A DNA stretch of 64,000 nucleotides from Odobenus rosmarus divergens (Eukaryota; Chordata; Mammalia; Carnivora; Odobenidae), in assembly GCF_000321225.1 (NCBI RefSeq), contig NW_004451660.1:358553-422552 (forward strand). Reading direction: 5' to 3'. Under the pieces are notes generated by a model, which was not told where the DNA came from, did no database searches, and was given only the letters and a program-made list of their open reading frames with translations. Shown piece after piece: positions 35,571 to 46,600 of the stretch. The position numbers and the translations under genes were made by a program. Each line of letters begins with the position of its first letter. Positions within the stretch are counted from its first letter, which is position 1.

Positions 35571-36095
35571 TATGTCCACTCAAACAAGTGTCCATCAATA
35601 GATGAATGGCTAAATAAGATGTGATACACACACACACACACACACACAAATATTACTCAGCCATAAAAATGGTTAAGATACTGTCATTTGTGACAACATG
35701 GATGAACCTGGGGGGTATTATGCTAAGTGAAGTAAGTCAGAGAAAGACAAACACCAAATGATTTCACTTATATGTGGAATCTAAAATACAAAACAAATGA
35801 AGAATCAGACCTATAAACACAGAGAACAAACTGATGGTTGCCAGAGGAGAGGGGTTGCGGGGTGGGCAAAATGGATGAAGGGAAGTGGGAGATAGAGGCT
35901 TCCAGTTATGGAATGAAGGATGCATAGGAACAAAAAGTATAGCATAGGTAATAGAGGCAATGCTATTGTAAGAACGTTCTATGGTGACAGCAGCTAACAA
36001 TGTGATGAGCATAGCACAATGCATAGAGTTGATGAACCGCAATGCTGTATACTTGAAACTAATGTAACATCATGTATCAACTATACTCAAACTTA
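35571..36095 (+). mobile_element. L1 3' end (ORF2 tail and 3' UTR)
   Basis: GTCCATCAATAGATGAATGG, a (CA)n tract, ATTACTCAGCCATAAAAATG, ATGGTTGCCAGAGGAGAG, TTCTATGGTGACAGCAGC and GTATACTTGAAACTAATG run in normal L1 order to an A-rich tail. It is diverged and carries no usable frame. Confidence 0.88.
35625..35648. repeat. (AC)n microsatellite inside L1
   Basis: About 12 AC units just before AAATATTACTCAGCC, the same L1 position as the tract at 33274-33296. Confidence 0.95.
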
Positions 36096-36108
36096 AAAAA
36101 GAAAATTA

Positions 36109-36300
36109 GGAGCTCCTGGGTGGTTCAGTCAGTTAAATGTCTGACTCTTAATTTCAGCTCAGGTCATGATCTCAGGGTGTGAGATGGAGTCTCGAATGGG
36201 GGCTCTCGCTCAGCGGGGAGTCTGCTTGAGATTATTTCCCTCTGCCCGCCCCCCCCCCCGCTTGCACATGCTTTCTCTAAAATAAATAAATGAATCTTTT
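36109..36300 (+). mobile_element. SINEC, older form
   Basis: GGAGCTCCTGGGTGGTTCAG, TGTCTGACTCTTAATTTCAG, GGTCATGATCTCAGGGTGTG, a C13-type run and AAAATAAATAAATGAATC. TSD candidates are TTAAAAAAGAAAATTA on the left and TTTTAAAAAAATTA on the right. Confidence 0.92.
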
Positions 36301-36323
36301 AAAAAAATTACAAAAAATATTCA

Positions 36324-37039
36324 GTTTATCTTCACCCCCAAATTACTAGAACTCATACAGCAATTCAGTAATGTGGCAGGATACAAAATCAATGCACAGA
36401 AATCAGTTGCTTTCTTATACACTAACAATACAACTGTGGAAAGAGAAATTAGAGAAACGATTCCATTTACAATAGCACCAAAAACCATAAGATACCTTGG
36501 AATAAACCTAACCAAAGAGGTAAAAGGATCTATACTCTAGGAACTCCAGAACACTCATGAAAGAAATTGAAGAAGACACAGAAAGATGGAAAAACATTCC
36601 ATACTCATGGATTAGAAGAATAAACGTTGTTAAAATGTCTATGCTACCCAGAGCAATCTATACCTTCAATGCCATCCCGATCAAAATTCCAATGATATTT
36701 TTCGAAGTGTTGGAACAAACAATCCAAAAATTTGTATGGAATCAGAAAAGACACCGAATCATCAAGGAAATGTTGAAAAAGCAAAACAAAGCTGGGGGCA
36801 TCAGTTTGCCCGATTTCAAGCTATATTACAAAGCAGTGATCACCAAGACAGCATGGTACTGGCACAAAAACAGACATATAGACCAAAGGAACAGAATAGA
36901 GAGACCAGATATGGACCCTCAACTCTATGGTCAAATAATCTTTGACAAAGCAGGAAAAACCATGCAATGGAAAAAAGACAGTCTCTTCAATAAATGTGCT
37001 GGGAAAATTGGACAGCTATATACAATTAAAAAAAATTAG
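36324..37039 (+). mobile_element. L1 ORF2-only copy with internal poly(A) end
   Basis: A stretch of L1 ORF2 with neither the 5' part nor the normal 3' part. It begins near CAAATTACTAGAACTCATAC, runs through GCATGGTACTGGCACAAAAA, and ends at CAGCTATATACAATT followed by A8. An AATAAA lies at 36989-36994, about 30 bases before that A-run. A candidate TSD, TTACAAAAAATATTCA (36308-36323) and TTACAAGAATGTTCA (37040-37054), flanks it. Confidence 0.75.
36557..37039 (+). pseudogene. L1 ORF2 internal fragment (160 codons)
   Basis: This is the longest recognisable coding remnant of the window. It encodes the part of the L1 ORF2 protein just after the reverse-transcriptase domain. Hallmarks are the start [17 protein letters not shown], then [13 protein letters not shown] (about residue 39), [10 protein letters not shown] (59-68), [14 protein letters not shown] (80-93) and [17 protein letters not shown] (98-114). 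Upstream the frame is broken by a frameshift and a TAG at 36538-36540. Downstream, near residue 145, one G appears missing from the usual TGGTGCTGG, which shifts the frame before it ends in the A-run. The RT active site is not included, so no activity is possible. It has no promoter of its own. Confidence 0.9.
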
Positions 37040-37054
37040 TTACAAGAATGTTCA

Positions 37055-37490
37055 TAGCAATTTGATTCATAAATATGAAAAAGAAACTACCCAAATGCTC
37101 ATTACTAAAATATAAAAATAAATTGAGTATATTCATACAGTGGAGTACTACTCAGAAATGGAAAGAAAAAACAAATGAACTATTTAACACACATCAACAT
37201 GGATGGATTTCACACACATTATGTTATGTGAAAGAAACCATAACCAAGAGTAATGTGTGATTTCATTTATATAAAGTTCAAAGTATACATAATACTAGAA
37301 GTCATAAGTGGTTATTCTGATGGAAAGGACTTGTTGACCTGGATGGGAATGAGGGTGATTTCTAGGAAATTGAAAATGTTCTTAGTCTTGATGTGGGTGG
37401 TAGTTGAATGGATGTGTACATACGTAAAAATTCACTGGGATATACATTTAAGATTTGTGTTCTTTATACTTGTAAGTTATTAGTCAACAA
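37055..37490 (+). mobile_element. Old L1 (L1M-type) 3' region
   Basis: CTACCCAAATGCTCATTACT, GGAGTACTACTCAGAAATGG, CAACATGGATGGATTTCAC, GTGTGATTTCATTTATATAA and GATATACATTTAAGATTTGT are in L1 order. It is strongly diverged. The short frames at 37075-37260 and 37253-37483 are remnants only. Confidence 0.75.
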
Positions 37491-37678
37491 AAAATAAATA
37501 TAATTTTTTATTTTTAACATTTCTTTAACTTTATTTTTAGTTTTTTTAACTATATACTTTAGGCAGTGGACGATAAAGACTCAGGAAAATCCAGCATATT
37601 ATTATCATTCTTATTTTATTATGACCATTTGTTGACCTGATCTAGATAGATACATAGATAGATAGATCCATCCATCCA

Positions 37679-38080
37679 GTTAGTTTCTTAGGGCTGCCAA
37701 ACAAAGTACTGCAGACTGGGTGGCTTAAACAATGGAAATTATTTCTCACAGTTTTGGAGGCTAGAAGCCTGAGATCAAGATGTCAGCAGGTTTGGTTTCT
37801 TCTGAGGGCACTCCTTGGCTTGCAGATGTCTGCTTTCTCCTTGTGTCTTCACATGGTCTTTCTTCTAGGTGAGAGCCCCTGGGATCAAGGTATCTGAACA
37901 TCCTCTTCTTACAAAAATACCAGTCAGGTCAGATTAGGGCCCAACCATGGCTTCATTTTAACTTAATTACCTCTTTAAAGGTCCTATCTCTATAAATACT
38001 ATCACATTCTGAGGTACTGGAGTTTAGGGTTTCCACATGTGACTTTGTAGGACGGGGTGGACACAGTTCAACTCATAACA
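37679..38080 (-). mobile_element. MaLR LTR (MLT1/MST-type), antisense, near complete
   Basis: TTAGTTTCTTAGGGCTGCC, ACTGGGTGGCTTAAACAATG, TCACAGTTTTGGAGGCTAGA, AGATCAAGATGTCAGCAGG, CACATTCTGAGGTACTGGAG and a terminal CAACTCATAACA give a nearly complete solo LTR of about 400 bp. It is the same family type as the LTR at 47637-48912, in the opposite orientation. Confidence 0.9.
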
Positions 38081-38129
38081 TACATATATATATATAAAAT
38101 CACCTCCACATTTGAAAACACTAGTAAGT

Positions 38130-38360
38130 CTAGCAAACATGCTCTGATGCCAGGCACTGTTCTAGGCCTGTTTTAATTTAATGTTTTAATTTTAATAATA
38201 TCCCTGAAAAGTATTATTATTAATACCCACTGCAGACAGGAAAAGAGATCCAGAGCAAAATGTGACTGTTCAAGAATACCTGGCTTTTTGCTGGCTAAAC
38301 TAAGACTCAACCTCAGGTCTTTTTCCCTTTAACAACTGCTATATCATGCTATCTCTTCTA
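38130..38360 (-). mobile_element. MIR SINE, antisense
   Basis: GCCAGGCACTGTTCTAGGCC, AATATCCCTGAAAAGTATTA and AGACTCAACCTCAGGTCTTT fit antisense MIR across most of its length. Confidence 0.8.
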
Positions 38361-38382
38361 CTAAACATACACACAAACACAA

Positions 38383-38416
38383 ATATATATATATGTGTAT
38401 ATATATATATTTGTAT

Positions 38417-38447
<31 letters not shown>

Positions 38448-38451
38448 GAAA
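38383..38451. repeat. (AT)n tract ending in a 32-bp perfect palindrome
   Basis: Alternating AT with interruptions. 38420-38451 is TTTC, then 12 AT units, then GAAA: a perfect palindrome. Confidence 0.95.
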
Positions 38452-39189
38452 GATACATGTTAGTATGTGAATCCTAAATAGGACAGTTACTTTTTTATAG
38501 CACTGGGCAACTTTTGACCATTTGCAAACTCAATTGATGTGAATAAACCAATATGGAGTGAGTGGGTACAAAAATACTGCAAGTTCAGTATTTTGATTCT
38601 GTATTTTTCCACTAACTAAAACTAGGTGCCATAGCAACAGAGCTGGTTTAAACCAAATTCCCATGAAAGAAAACTGTTTGGCAGGAATAGATTTTAGAAT
38701 CCTTCCGCATGTCCAGAGAGGAAACAAAGTGCTGGGTGAGAAGCTAAAAAATATAAAATTAGCCAACTCCCTGAACCCTCACTATAGGAGACATTTGGGT
38801 AAAAATATCTATGTGACTAAAAGACTCAGAATTCTTTTGAATGCTGCTATCATATAGGCATATACATGACGTGAACAAAGAATACATTTTTGAAATCCTC
38901 TTTTAGTATATATTTTGAATCCTAATATTAATTATTTTGACACTTCACTCCCCTTTGAGATCACCACTAAGTTCTACGGATTCCTGTCCCAACTCCCTGG
39001 CATGAACTTCTCACATAGTTTTCCCTTTATTGTCCCATTGCTGTCTCCTCACTAGGTTACTATAACTGTCTTTTCCCTGACTTCCCTAACTTATGTCAGT
39101 ATCCACAGATATGTGTGGAAGGGCTGTGGAATCATATGACAGGGGCCTAAATTTTAATCCACTTAGGAAATAGGTACAGAGAAGCAATT
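38452..39189. other. No gene; unique sequence
   Basis: Overlapping frames on opposite strands at 38530-38857 lack any motif. No repeat recognised. Confidence 0.5.
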
Positions 39190-39250
39190 ATAGCCATTAT
39201 AGAGATGAGAAAATTGAGGAACTGAGAAAGTTAAATGACTACTGAATTTA
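39190..39250 (-). mobile_element. MIR fragment, antisense
   Basis: ATTATAGAGATGAGAAAATTG with GAGGAACTGAGAAAGTTAAA is the conserved MIR core in antisense; only about 60 bp. Confidence 0.6.
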
Positions 39251-39509
39251 ATTCATAAAGACATCTTTTGCTTAAAAAAGATATTAAATGCCACTCTGAA
39301 ATGATTCAGGGAACTACTCATATTCCATGCTGTAAGGTCATGTGTTGCAGTTCTTGTAGTTGTACAGGGAGAGAGCTTTGATTAGGTTTAATCTCTAATA
39401 TGTACTATTTGTTTTCTTAACATCTTAGGACATCAGACAATCCAAAAAAGGAGGGCCACTTATTTTAACAGGAAAGGTTATCTTTTATGACCCAGTAAAT
39501 AATTTAATC

Positions 39510-39700
39510 TCTCATCTATGTATCCATCTATTCTTCCAACACATATTTTAAACACCTATTAAGTGCTAGGCATCACGTTCAGCATTGATAATATTATAGT
39601 GAAGTGAAGACTGTTGCTGGGCATCATAATGGACCAACAGGCTCAGAAAAAAAGAGAAATATATGCTAAGATACTGTAATGGGAAAAGTGCTAAAAAAAC
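39510..39700 (-). mobile_element. L2 LINE 3' end, antisense
   Basis: TCCAACACATATTTTAAACA, CCTATTAAGTGCTAGGCATC and ACGTTCAGCATTGATAATA follow the reverse complement of the L2 terminus. Confidence 0.65.
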
Positions 39701-40004
39701 AAAGGCACAGGTTACTATGGGCAAACAAAAAGGCTCCATTTACCAACTAGAGGACATAGCTAGATCAAAGACAGACTGGCCTATGTTTGAAAACATGAGC
39801 TCTGAACCCCGGCTTCCAGGCCATCCTCTTAAATTATTATTTATTTATTTATCATAAGTCATTACCATAAATATTTACAACAACACTAGTTTGCTTCTAA
39901 GTACGTTCTGGTTTGAGTCATTCAAACCTAAAGTGTTAAGATAATTCAGAGAAGCCTAGAAATACTGCATAAGAGATGTGAGGTTTTGTTTTGTCTATTG
40001 GTTT

Positions 40005-40184
40005 TTTTAAAGATTTATTTATTTAAGAGAGAGAGAGCACGTGGAGGGGAAAGGCAGAGGGAGAGCGAGGAAGAGAATCTCAAGCAAACTCTGTGCTGAG
40101 CACAAGCTCAGGACCCTGAGATCATGAACTGAGCCAAAATCAAGAGTTGAATGCTCAACCAACTGAGCCACCCATGCACCCCTC
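40005..40184 (-). mobile_element. SINEC, older form, antisense
   Basis: TAAAGATTTATTTATTTAAG, an AG-rich tract, TCAAGAGTTGAATGCTCAAC and CTGAGCCACCCATGCACCCC. A TSD of about 13 bp, TCTATTGGTTTTT against TCTATTTGTTTAT, flanks it. Confidence 0.93.
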
Positions 40185-40201
40185 TCTATTTGTTTATTTT
40201 T

Positions 40202-40353
40202 TATTTTTTGGTGGTTTTCACTTTTTTTCCTTTAAATTTTTTATTGTTATGTTAATCACCATACATTACATCATTAGTTTTTGATGTAGTGTTCCATGAT
40301 TCATTGTTTGTGCATAACACCCAGTCCTCCACGCAGAACGTGCCCTCTTTACG
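40202..40353 (-). mobile_element. L1 3' tail, antisense, with TSD
   Basis: ATTGTTATGTTAATCACCAT, ACATTACATCATTAG, TTTTTGATGTAGTGTTCCAT and GAACGTGCCCTCTTTACG form the last roughly 150 bp of a carnivore L1. The 14-bp TSD ATTTGTTTATTTTT is identical at 40188-40201 and 40354-40367. It abuts the SINE on its left. Confidence 0.9.
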
Positions 40354-40439
40354 ATTTGTTTATTTTTAACTGAAAACAGCTCACCATCACAAGTCTAAGT
40401 CTTAATATGAAATAATTAGAAACAAGTATTAATTAAACA

Positions 40440-40690
40440 GGTATCAAATATGCTCAACACTGTGGTAGTATTGGATAAAGACTAAGACATATTATTGCAC
40501 TCAGGGAATTTACAGTTCAGTTGTGGAGATAAAATTAGCTTGTAGGAAACAATTAAAGAATGACTAAGTGCTAAGCTGTATGTTGCTCTCCATTCAGATT
40601 TAGAGAACAAGGAAGTTCGTGGTAGACTCCATATTCTCAAGTATGGCCGGATAGAAAACGGTGAGTAGAAATGGGCTTCCTGGGATGGAA
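40440..40690 (-). mobile_element. L2-like LINE remnant, antisense
   Basis: ATGCTCAACACTGTGGTAGT, GCACTCAGGGAATTTACAG and TGTGGAGATAAAATTAGC resemble antisense L2 3' sequence, at high divergence. This is a weak call. Confidence 0.4.
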
Positions 40691-41244
40691 ACCATGGGAG
40701 AAACACTATGAACTTCCTTGAATGTCAAATGAGTGCACGAGAGGGATTACAATCAGCTGGAACGAAGTGTCCTGAGATGCTAGAAAGAAATAAGCGAGCA
40801 TTATGGGGCATCTAATACTACAGGAAATATGGAAGCCTGGTTATAGGAAGATAGCTATTGAGCCTCTAATTAAGATAACTGATAGGAATCAGAGGAGAAG
40901 TTGGATTAACAAAAAATAATTCTATAAACATTTCAAGAACACATTAGTTTTATCTGAATACAATTTATCCCACAAGCCCATTGGTCCAAACAGAAGGTTT
41001 TTTATTATATATTTTTGGATAATTGACTCAGAAGCAGTGGGTGCCTATTGAAAGTGAAAAAACTCATACTTAGCACTCTATGTCATAATGATGGGCTGCA
41101 TGATCTGCTAACAGTGACCTGATGAGAAAACAAGAAGTGGAAGGAAATGAAGCAGAGCAAGCTGGCCAGGCTGATGAAAGCAGATACCCCCGGTTGGAGT
41201 CTCACACCATTTGGACTAATTTTGCCGGTTAATAAAAAGCATGT
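40691..41244. other. No gene or repeat recognised
   Basis: Unique sequence; nothing to report. Confidence 0.5.
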
Positions 41245-41259
41245 AGAATAGCTGATTTA

Positions 41260-41466
41260 TTTATTTATTTTAAAAAGATTTTATTTACTGGAGAGTGAGA
41301 GAGAGAGCCAGAGAAAGAGTACAAGGGGGGGGAGGGGCAGAGGGAGAGGGAGAAGCAGACTCCCCACTGAGCAGAGAGCCCTATGTGGGACTTGATCCCA
41401 GGACCCCAGGATCATGATTTGAGCCGAACGCAGACACTTAACCGACTGAGGCACCCAGGCACCCTG
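41260..41466 (-). mobile_element. SINEC, antisense, perfect TSD
   Basis: TTTTAAAAAGATTTTATTTA, AG-rich tract, GAAGCAGACTCCCCACTGAG, CACTTAACCGACTGAGGCAC, CCAGGCACCC. The 15-bp TSD AGAATAGCTGATTTA is identical at 41245-41259 and 41467-41481. Confidence 0.96.
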
Positions 41467-41481
41467 AGAATAGCTGATTTA

Positions 41482-43304
41482 AATTAGGCTTTCTGTCTAT
41501 AATAAATTCTGGTTAGAAAGCATCCAGATAGCTGTAGATGTAGTGTTTTGTCCCTGGGTGTCTTAGATACTAATGTTTTCTGAGGTATGCTCTTATCCAA
41601 ACCAGTAAGTATACTGTGGCTCAAAACTTTACCAGAGCTCATTGTTTACTTCTGTCCATATCTAGTAAAATAAAATATATTCAATTTTCAGACCTTCTTT
41701 GAAGAGCAAAAGGAGTTCATAAAATCTGAAGAACGTTGAAAAAGAAAGGCAGAGATTTGGGTTGAACCTCATCCCACAGTGACCTATATCTTGCCAATAA
41801 GGTATCTTGTGTTTTTAATCTATTTTCTTTTATGTTAGAGTTACATGGGTTAACTAAGATTTTTTTTTTTTACCACAGTTATAGCCTTAAAGTAAGTTTT
41901 TTTCCAATTGAAAACAGAGGTAAAGATTATATACTTGTATGATAAGAATAGTGGTAATTTGGGAGGTTACTAAATTGTTTTGAATAAAACTTTTTAAGGT
42001 TATATACACTGAACATTTTGCTATATTATAAATCAAAGTAACTTCAAGTGTGTGTTTTTTTTTATGACCTTACATAAAGCTGTATTGATTTTCAAGTTAA
42101 TTTTACTAATTGAGTTTTTCTTGGAATGGCTTGTTATTTTACAAAATAATTTATTTTTAATGTTAAAAAGATCAAACTATTAAAAACTAGAGATAAAAAA
42201 TACTAGAAGCAAACATCAGGAAACTGTCATCCCAGCTATCTCTCTAAAACATATATAGAGATAAAGATAGATACGATTTTATAAAATGGGATTATATTAA
42301 AGATAGCCATATATTTTGAGTGAAATATAGTTAATGCAATTTTATTTGCAAATAAATGAAGAAATAATATGCATTTACATAATTAGTTTCTTAGTGATCC
42401 ATCTAGGTATTTTAGAAATAAAAAAAAACATTAACATGAAACAGCATTAAGAGGTCAGCTTCACTATAATTATGTTATAAAACAAATATTTCAATTTTAA
42501 GCCAGACTGATTTATTTCCTGCACGAAAGACAAGAAAATATGCTTCTTGCCTCTCTTCTTGTTCCACTTTTATATTAATTCACTTTTCCAAGTTTACAAT
42601 ATTTACATTTTGTTCTACAAATATGAGTCTTATAGTCTTTATTTCCAATTCTATATTTATTTGTATTTAAAGAGCTGCACCAGTTCTTTTACCACCCACT
42701 CAATAATCCAAAACTTTTTTTGTTTTGGTTTGATCTTGATCTTGATCATCAATTGGTCCTCCCACTCCCATAAAAGTGAGTGTTAAAGATCTTTTATGCT
42801 TGATTGTCTTTCTATCATCTTCTTATCTTCTAAATTTATTGCTTCCTTACCTTGTTCCAAATTATAAAGGGCAAAATAAAATCACTTCCCCAGATATTTA
42901 TCTTCTGAAGTCCTCCCTTTTTTCAAATTGGGTCAGATAACTCACTAAGAGGGCCTTCCAAATAGCCATAATCATTGAACTTCTCTTCACTGCTCTCCTC
43001 TTTTTTGGTTTACTCTCTACTTTTGATGGAAAACATCCTTATATAACATTCTAAGAAAGGGTGAAATGTAGTCTGTGTTTTTGCATGTCTGAAAATGTGT
43101 CTTTATTCAGTACTCACACAGGCAAAATTTGAAGACAATATATTTGGATTTGTTTTTAAATCTCTGCCCACATTTCTAGTCTATTTGGAAAACCTGAAAA
43201 CAACCTCATTATCTGTGTGATTGAGGCAAAGTAATAATGCAGTTTTAGGAAAAAATATATCGTACTACAAATGCCAGTTTTACAATGTGTATGCAATTAC
43301 TTTT
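41482..43304. other. No gene; 1.8 kb unique AT-rich
   Basis: No repeat family recognised. Poly(T) and poly(A) runs occur at 41862 and 42421. The 79-codon frame at 42547-42786 is low-complexity and not credible. Confidence 0.5.
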
Positions 43305-43320
43305 AAAATAAAGTTATTTG

Positions 43321-43434
43321 TATTAAGGAGGGCACGTGTTGTGATGTGCACTGGGTGTTATACATAACTAATGAATCATTGAACACTACATCAAAAACTA
43401 ATGTTCAGTGGCTAACTGAACATAATAAAAAAAT
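43321..43434 (+). mobile_element. Minimal L1 3' tail with perfect 16-bp TSD
   Basis: Only about 114 bp of L1 3' end were inserted: GGAGGGCACGTGTTGTGATG, CACTGGGTGTTATACATAAC, CACTACATCAAAAACTAATG and an AATAAAAAAATAAAAT tail. The TSD AAAATAAAGTTATTTG is identical at 43305-43320 and 43435-43450. Confidence 0.95.
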
Positions 43435-43708
43435 AAAATAAAGTTATTTGAAGGGTGTGTGTTATATATCTCTTCTGCTTACCCCTAATTCCTACCAATC
43501 TACTCAAACCTTTTCCTAAACTCTTAAATACATACACACATACACACACGCATATATTTAAAGCTGAGTCATTCAGTCCTGAGAACTATTTTCACACTTG
43601 AGAACTACTTCCTTTCTTTATCATTCTAAGACACTCAGAAAAACATTTGTTTCCAAAGTGCTCAGGTCAAAACATGTTTAGAGATTCAAAACCAAAAAGT
43701 ATTAATTT

Positions 43709-43971
43709 CTTTTTTTCCTCTTTTTTTCAGTTTATATTTTAATTCCAGTATAGTTAACATACAGTGTCATATTAATTTCAGGTGTACAATACAGTGATTC
43801 AACACTTCCATACATCAGCTGGTGTTCATCACAAGTCTACTCCTTAATTCCCATCAGCTGTTTCACCCATCACCCCCCATCCACCTCCCCTATGGTAACC
43901 ATCTGTTTGTTCTCTAAAGTTAACAGTCTGTTTCTTGGTTTATTGGGTAGTGGCATACAGCCCTGTACTAG
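43709..43971 (-). mobile_element. L1 3' end, antisense
   Basis: TTTTAATTCCAGTATAGTTA, ACATACAGTGTCATATTAAT, TTCAGGTGTACAATACAGTG, TTTCACCCATCACCCCCCAT and ATGGTAACCATCTGTTTG run in antisense L1 3' UTR order. TSD AAAAGTATTAATTT (43695-43708) and AAAGTATTAATTT (43972-43984). The last 50 bp on the right, before the TSD, are less certain. Confidence 0.9.
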
Positions 43972-43984
43972 AAAGTATTAATTT

Positions 43985-45355
43985 GCTTCCCCAATGATAT
44001 AATGGGAATTTATCCTGCAAAAGTTTTTTTTTAATATCCTGACCACTAACATTTTTCTTTTGTCATCATTTTATTAAAAATTACTGCATATAAATGCATC
44101 ATATCTTTAGATTTTTCTGACAAACTTATTTTATCTTTTCCCTTAATATTATGTAATGGTAAAACCTATTTTTTTCCATTTCATTTCATTATGTTACTTC
44201 TTTTCTACTTTACCTTTCTACATTCCCTGAAAAATATAAATGGATCAATTTGGAGTAGACATGTCAAGAATATATTTTTCTCGTCCCTATCTCCTTTGTA
44301 AAATCCAAGTGGATACCACTTCTGAATATTCCCTTTCAGAAATACTGATTATTTGTAAACCATTAATGCTTCCTTGAAATGATCTTCACTCTCATTTATT
44401 TTAATGCCTCTTTGTAGTACACCATAAACAGCAGATTTCTTTTATTTCATTTTAAAAGTTTGCTCTCCTAAGTTCCCAAAAGGAAAGGACTGAATCTATT
44501 TAAACATCATTGTAAAGCCCTTAGCACAATGCATAATCAAAAAGGCTTTACTGCTTAGGTTAATGATAATGTTGTGCTGTTACATAATTATCAGAGCCAA
44601 AGAGGCTCTGGGAAGCCCCTGAGTTAGTCATTCCGCTCCAGAAGGACTGTACTATATTGAAATCAGCCCAGAAAAGTGGTGATATACATGTTAACTTCTT
44701 CACAGAAAGCAAGTTCACAGATTTTTTTCTGGGTAAATGGCCCATTCTTACATTTTCAAATCATGACAACCCATTCATTTCTAATGTAAATTCCTGCTAG
44801 TTGAAGAGAATTTTCTATTTTTCTTGTTTTTAGCTTGATATAACTCTTCTTTCTCACATACCATGTTCTATTTAAATATGTCATCAAGTTTCTCCTTCCT
44901 CTACATATTTTGTGTCCTACAGAAGCCAACCGTGAGATGAGGATTTGTGTAGAAGTGATTCATAAAAAACAAACAAACAAAAACTTTCATGGAAAACCAG
45001 TAAGGGGGTGGGGAGAGCAGGACAGGAAAGACTTTTATTAGTGGGAAAATTTCCAAAAATTCCAGGAAAATTCCCAAGCTTTGAGCTCTCCCGCCTGGGA
45101 TGGGGAGGGATAGGCTCTAGTCGTCTGACAGTCCTCCAAAAACAATGGATTGATGAGTGTGAAAGCACAGAAAGTGGGCAGAGGGTAGACAACAAAAATA
45201 TTCAAAAGAGATCTGAGAAGATCTGGGCAGAGCTACGCAAAGCAACTGTTCTTAACCTTTGTCAATTTTTATGCTTTAGCTATTTTTAAGATAGTCTCTT
45301 TCCCCCTACTTTAACCTGTGAAAAGGTAGACAATAATCTTGTCATCTGGGGATGT
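43985..45355. other. No gene; 1.4 kb unclassified
   Basis: 44900-45290 is GC-richer and carries overlapping frames on both strands (92 and 93 codons) without motif; it may be an unclassified old repeat. A (CAAA)n tract lies at 44966-44985. Confidence 0.45.
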
Positions 45356-45515
45356 TTGCTCATCTGAGAGCTGAGAATAATAGCACCTAGTTAGTGGGGT
45401 TGTCACAGAAATTAAGGAGGTGAATATATGTAAATATACGTAGAACCAATGCCTGTACAAATACACGAAGAGGTCAATATAGGTTATCTGTTATTATTGT
45501 TATTGTTGTTGTCTT
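45356..45515 (+). mobile_element. MIR SINE, 3' part
   Basis: TTTGCTCATCTGAGAGCTG, GAATAATAGCACCTAGTTAG, GTGGGGTTGTCACAGAAATT and GGTTATCTGTTATTATTG fit the sense 3' half of MIR. Confidence 0.75.
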
Positions 45516-45857
45516 GTTCGGGCTGTGATTACTGTCCTAAGTCAAGTCACTGGAGTGAAAGCCTTCACAGTTGTCTAGCACCAGGAATGTAGTGAGATTA
45601 TCTCACATTTACTCTACTTTCTATCTCTCAGGTCACATACACAATCTATTGCGTATATGCTATTTTGCCAACTCTAGGGATAGAGCCATACTAAGGCCTT
45701 TTGTTGCAACTGCTGTCATTTTAACTGAATGTTCAGTATCACTGCTTTCGTCATTTTGGAGATTTAGCAGAGGCCTCATAAATCTGAGAAGAATAGAGTA
45801 AGTACAAACTATTCGAACATTCTAAAGAAAAATGATAGAGTAGCTATAAAAATATGC
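45516..45857. other. No gene or repeat recognised
   Basis: Unique sequence; the 76-codon frame at 45571-45801 has no motif. Confidence 0.5.
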
Positions 45858-46600
45858 TAAAACAGTATGAAACAATCACTCCACACCCACTAGAAGGGAC
45901 ATAATAAAAAAAGACAGACAGAAACTAGTGTTAGTGAAGATATGGAAAAGTAGAAACTCACACATGGCTGATGGGAACGTAAAGTGGTGCAGTCACTTCG
46001 GAAAACTCTGGTAATTCCTTAAAAGTTAAACAGAGTTACAATATGACTCGGCAATTCCACTCCTAGGTAGAAACTGAAGAGGAAATGATAATATATGTCC
46101 ACATAAAAATTATGCACAAGGCTTCATAGCAGTATTATTTATGGCAAAAAGTAGAAAGAACTCAAATGCCTATCGACTGATGAATGGATAAATAAAATGT
46201 TTTCTACCCATGCAATGGAATATCATTTGGAAATAAAAAGAAATGAAATACTGATACCTGCTACACATCACTATATGACTAATGAAAACATTATGTTAAG
46301 AAGCCTGTCACAAAAGACCATGGAGTGTATGATTCTATTTACACAAAATGTCCAAAAGAGGCAAATCTACAGAGACAGAAAGTAAATTAGTGTTTGTCTG
46401 TGGCTGGAAGGAGGAAAAAATGGGTAGTGACAGCTATTGGGTATGGGTTGCTTTTGTGTTAATGAAAATATTCTAAAATTAGGTTGTGATGATGTTTCCA
46501 GAACACTGTGAATATACTCAAAAACACTGAATTCTGTACTCTGAGTGAATGGTATGGTGTGTGAATTATATTTCAGTAAAGCACTTTAAAACAATATATT
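45858..46600 (+). mobile_element. Old L1 (L1M-type) 3' region
   Basis: CACATGGCTGATGGGAACG, TCACTTCGGAAAACTCTGG, GACTGATGAATGGATAAATA, GCAATGGAATATCATTTGG, CATGGAGTGTATGATTCTAT and GTGTGAATTATATTTCAGTA follow the C-terminal ORF2 and 3' UTR order of an old L1. Many substitutions and stops; no usable frame. Confidence 0.85.

Noticed and set aside
45008..45289. Overlapping 92- and 93-codon frames in a GC-richer patch
   Set aside because: No motif and no splice context. The patch may be an unclassified old repeat, but I could not name it.
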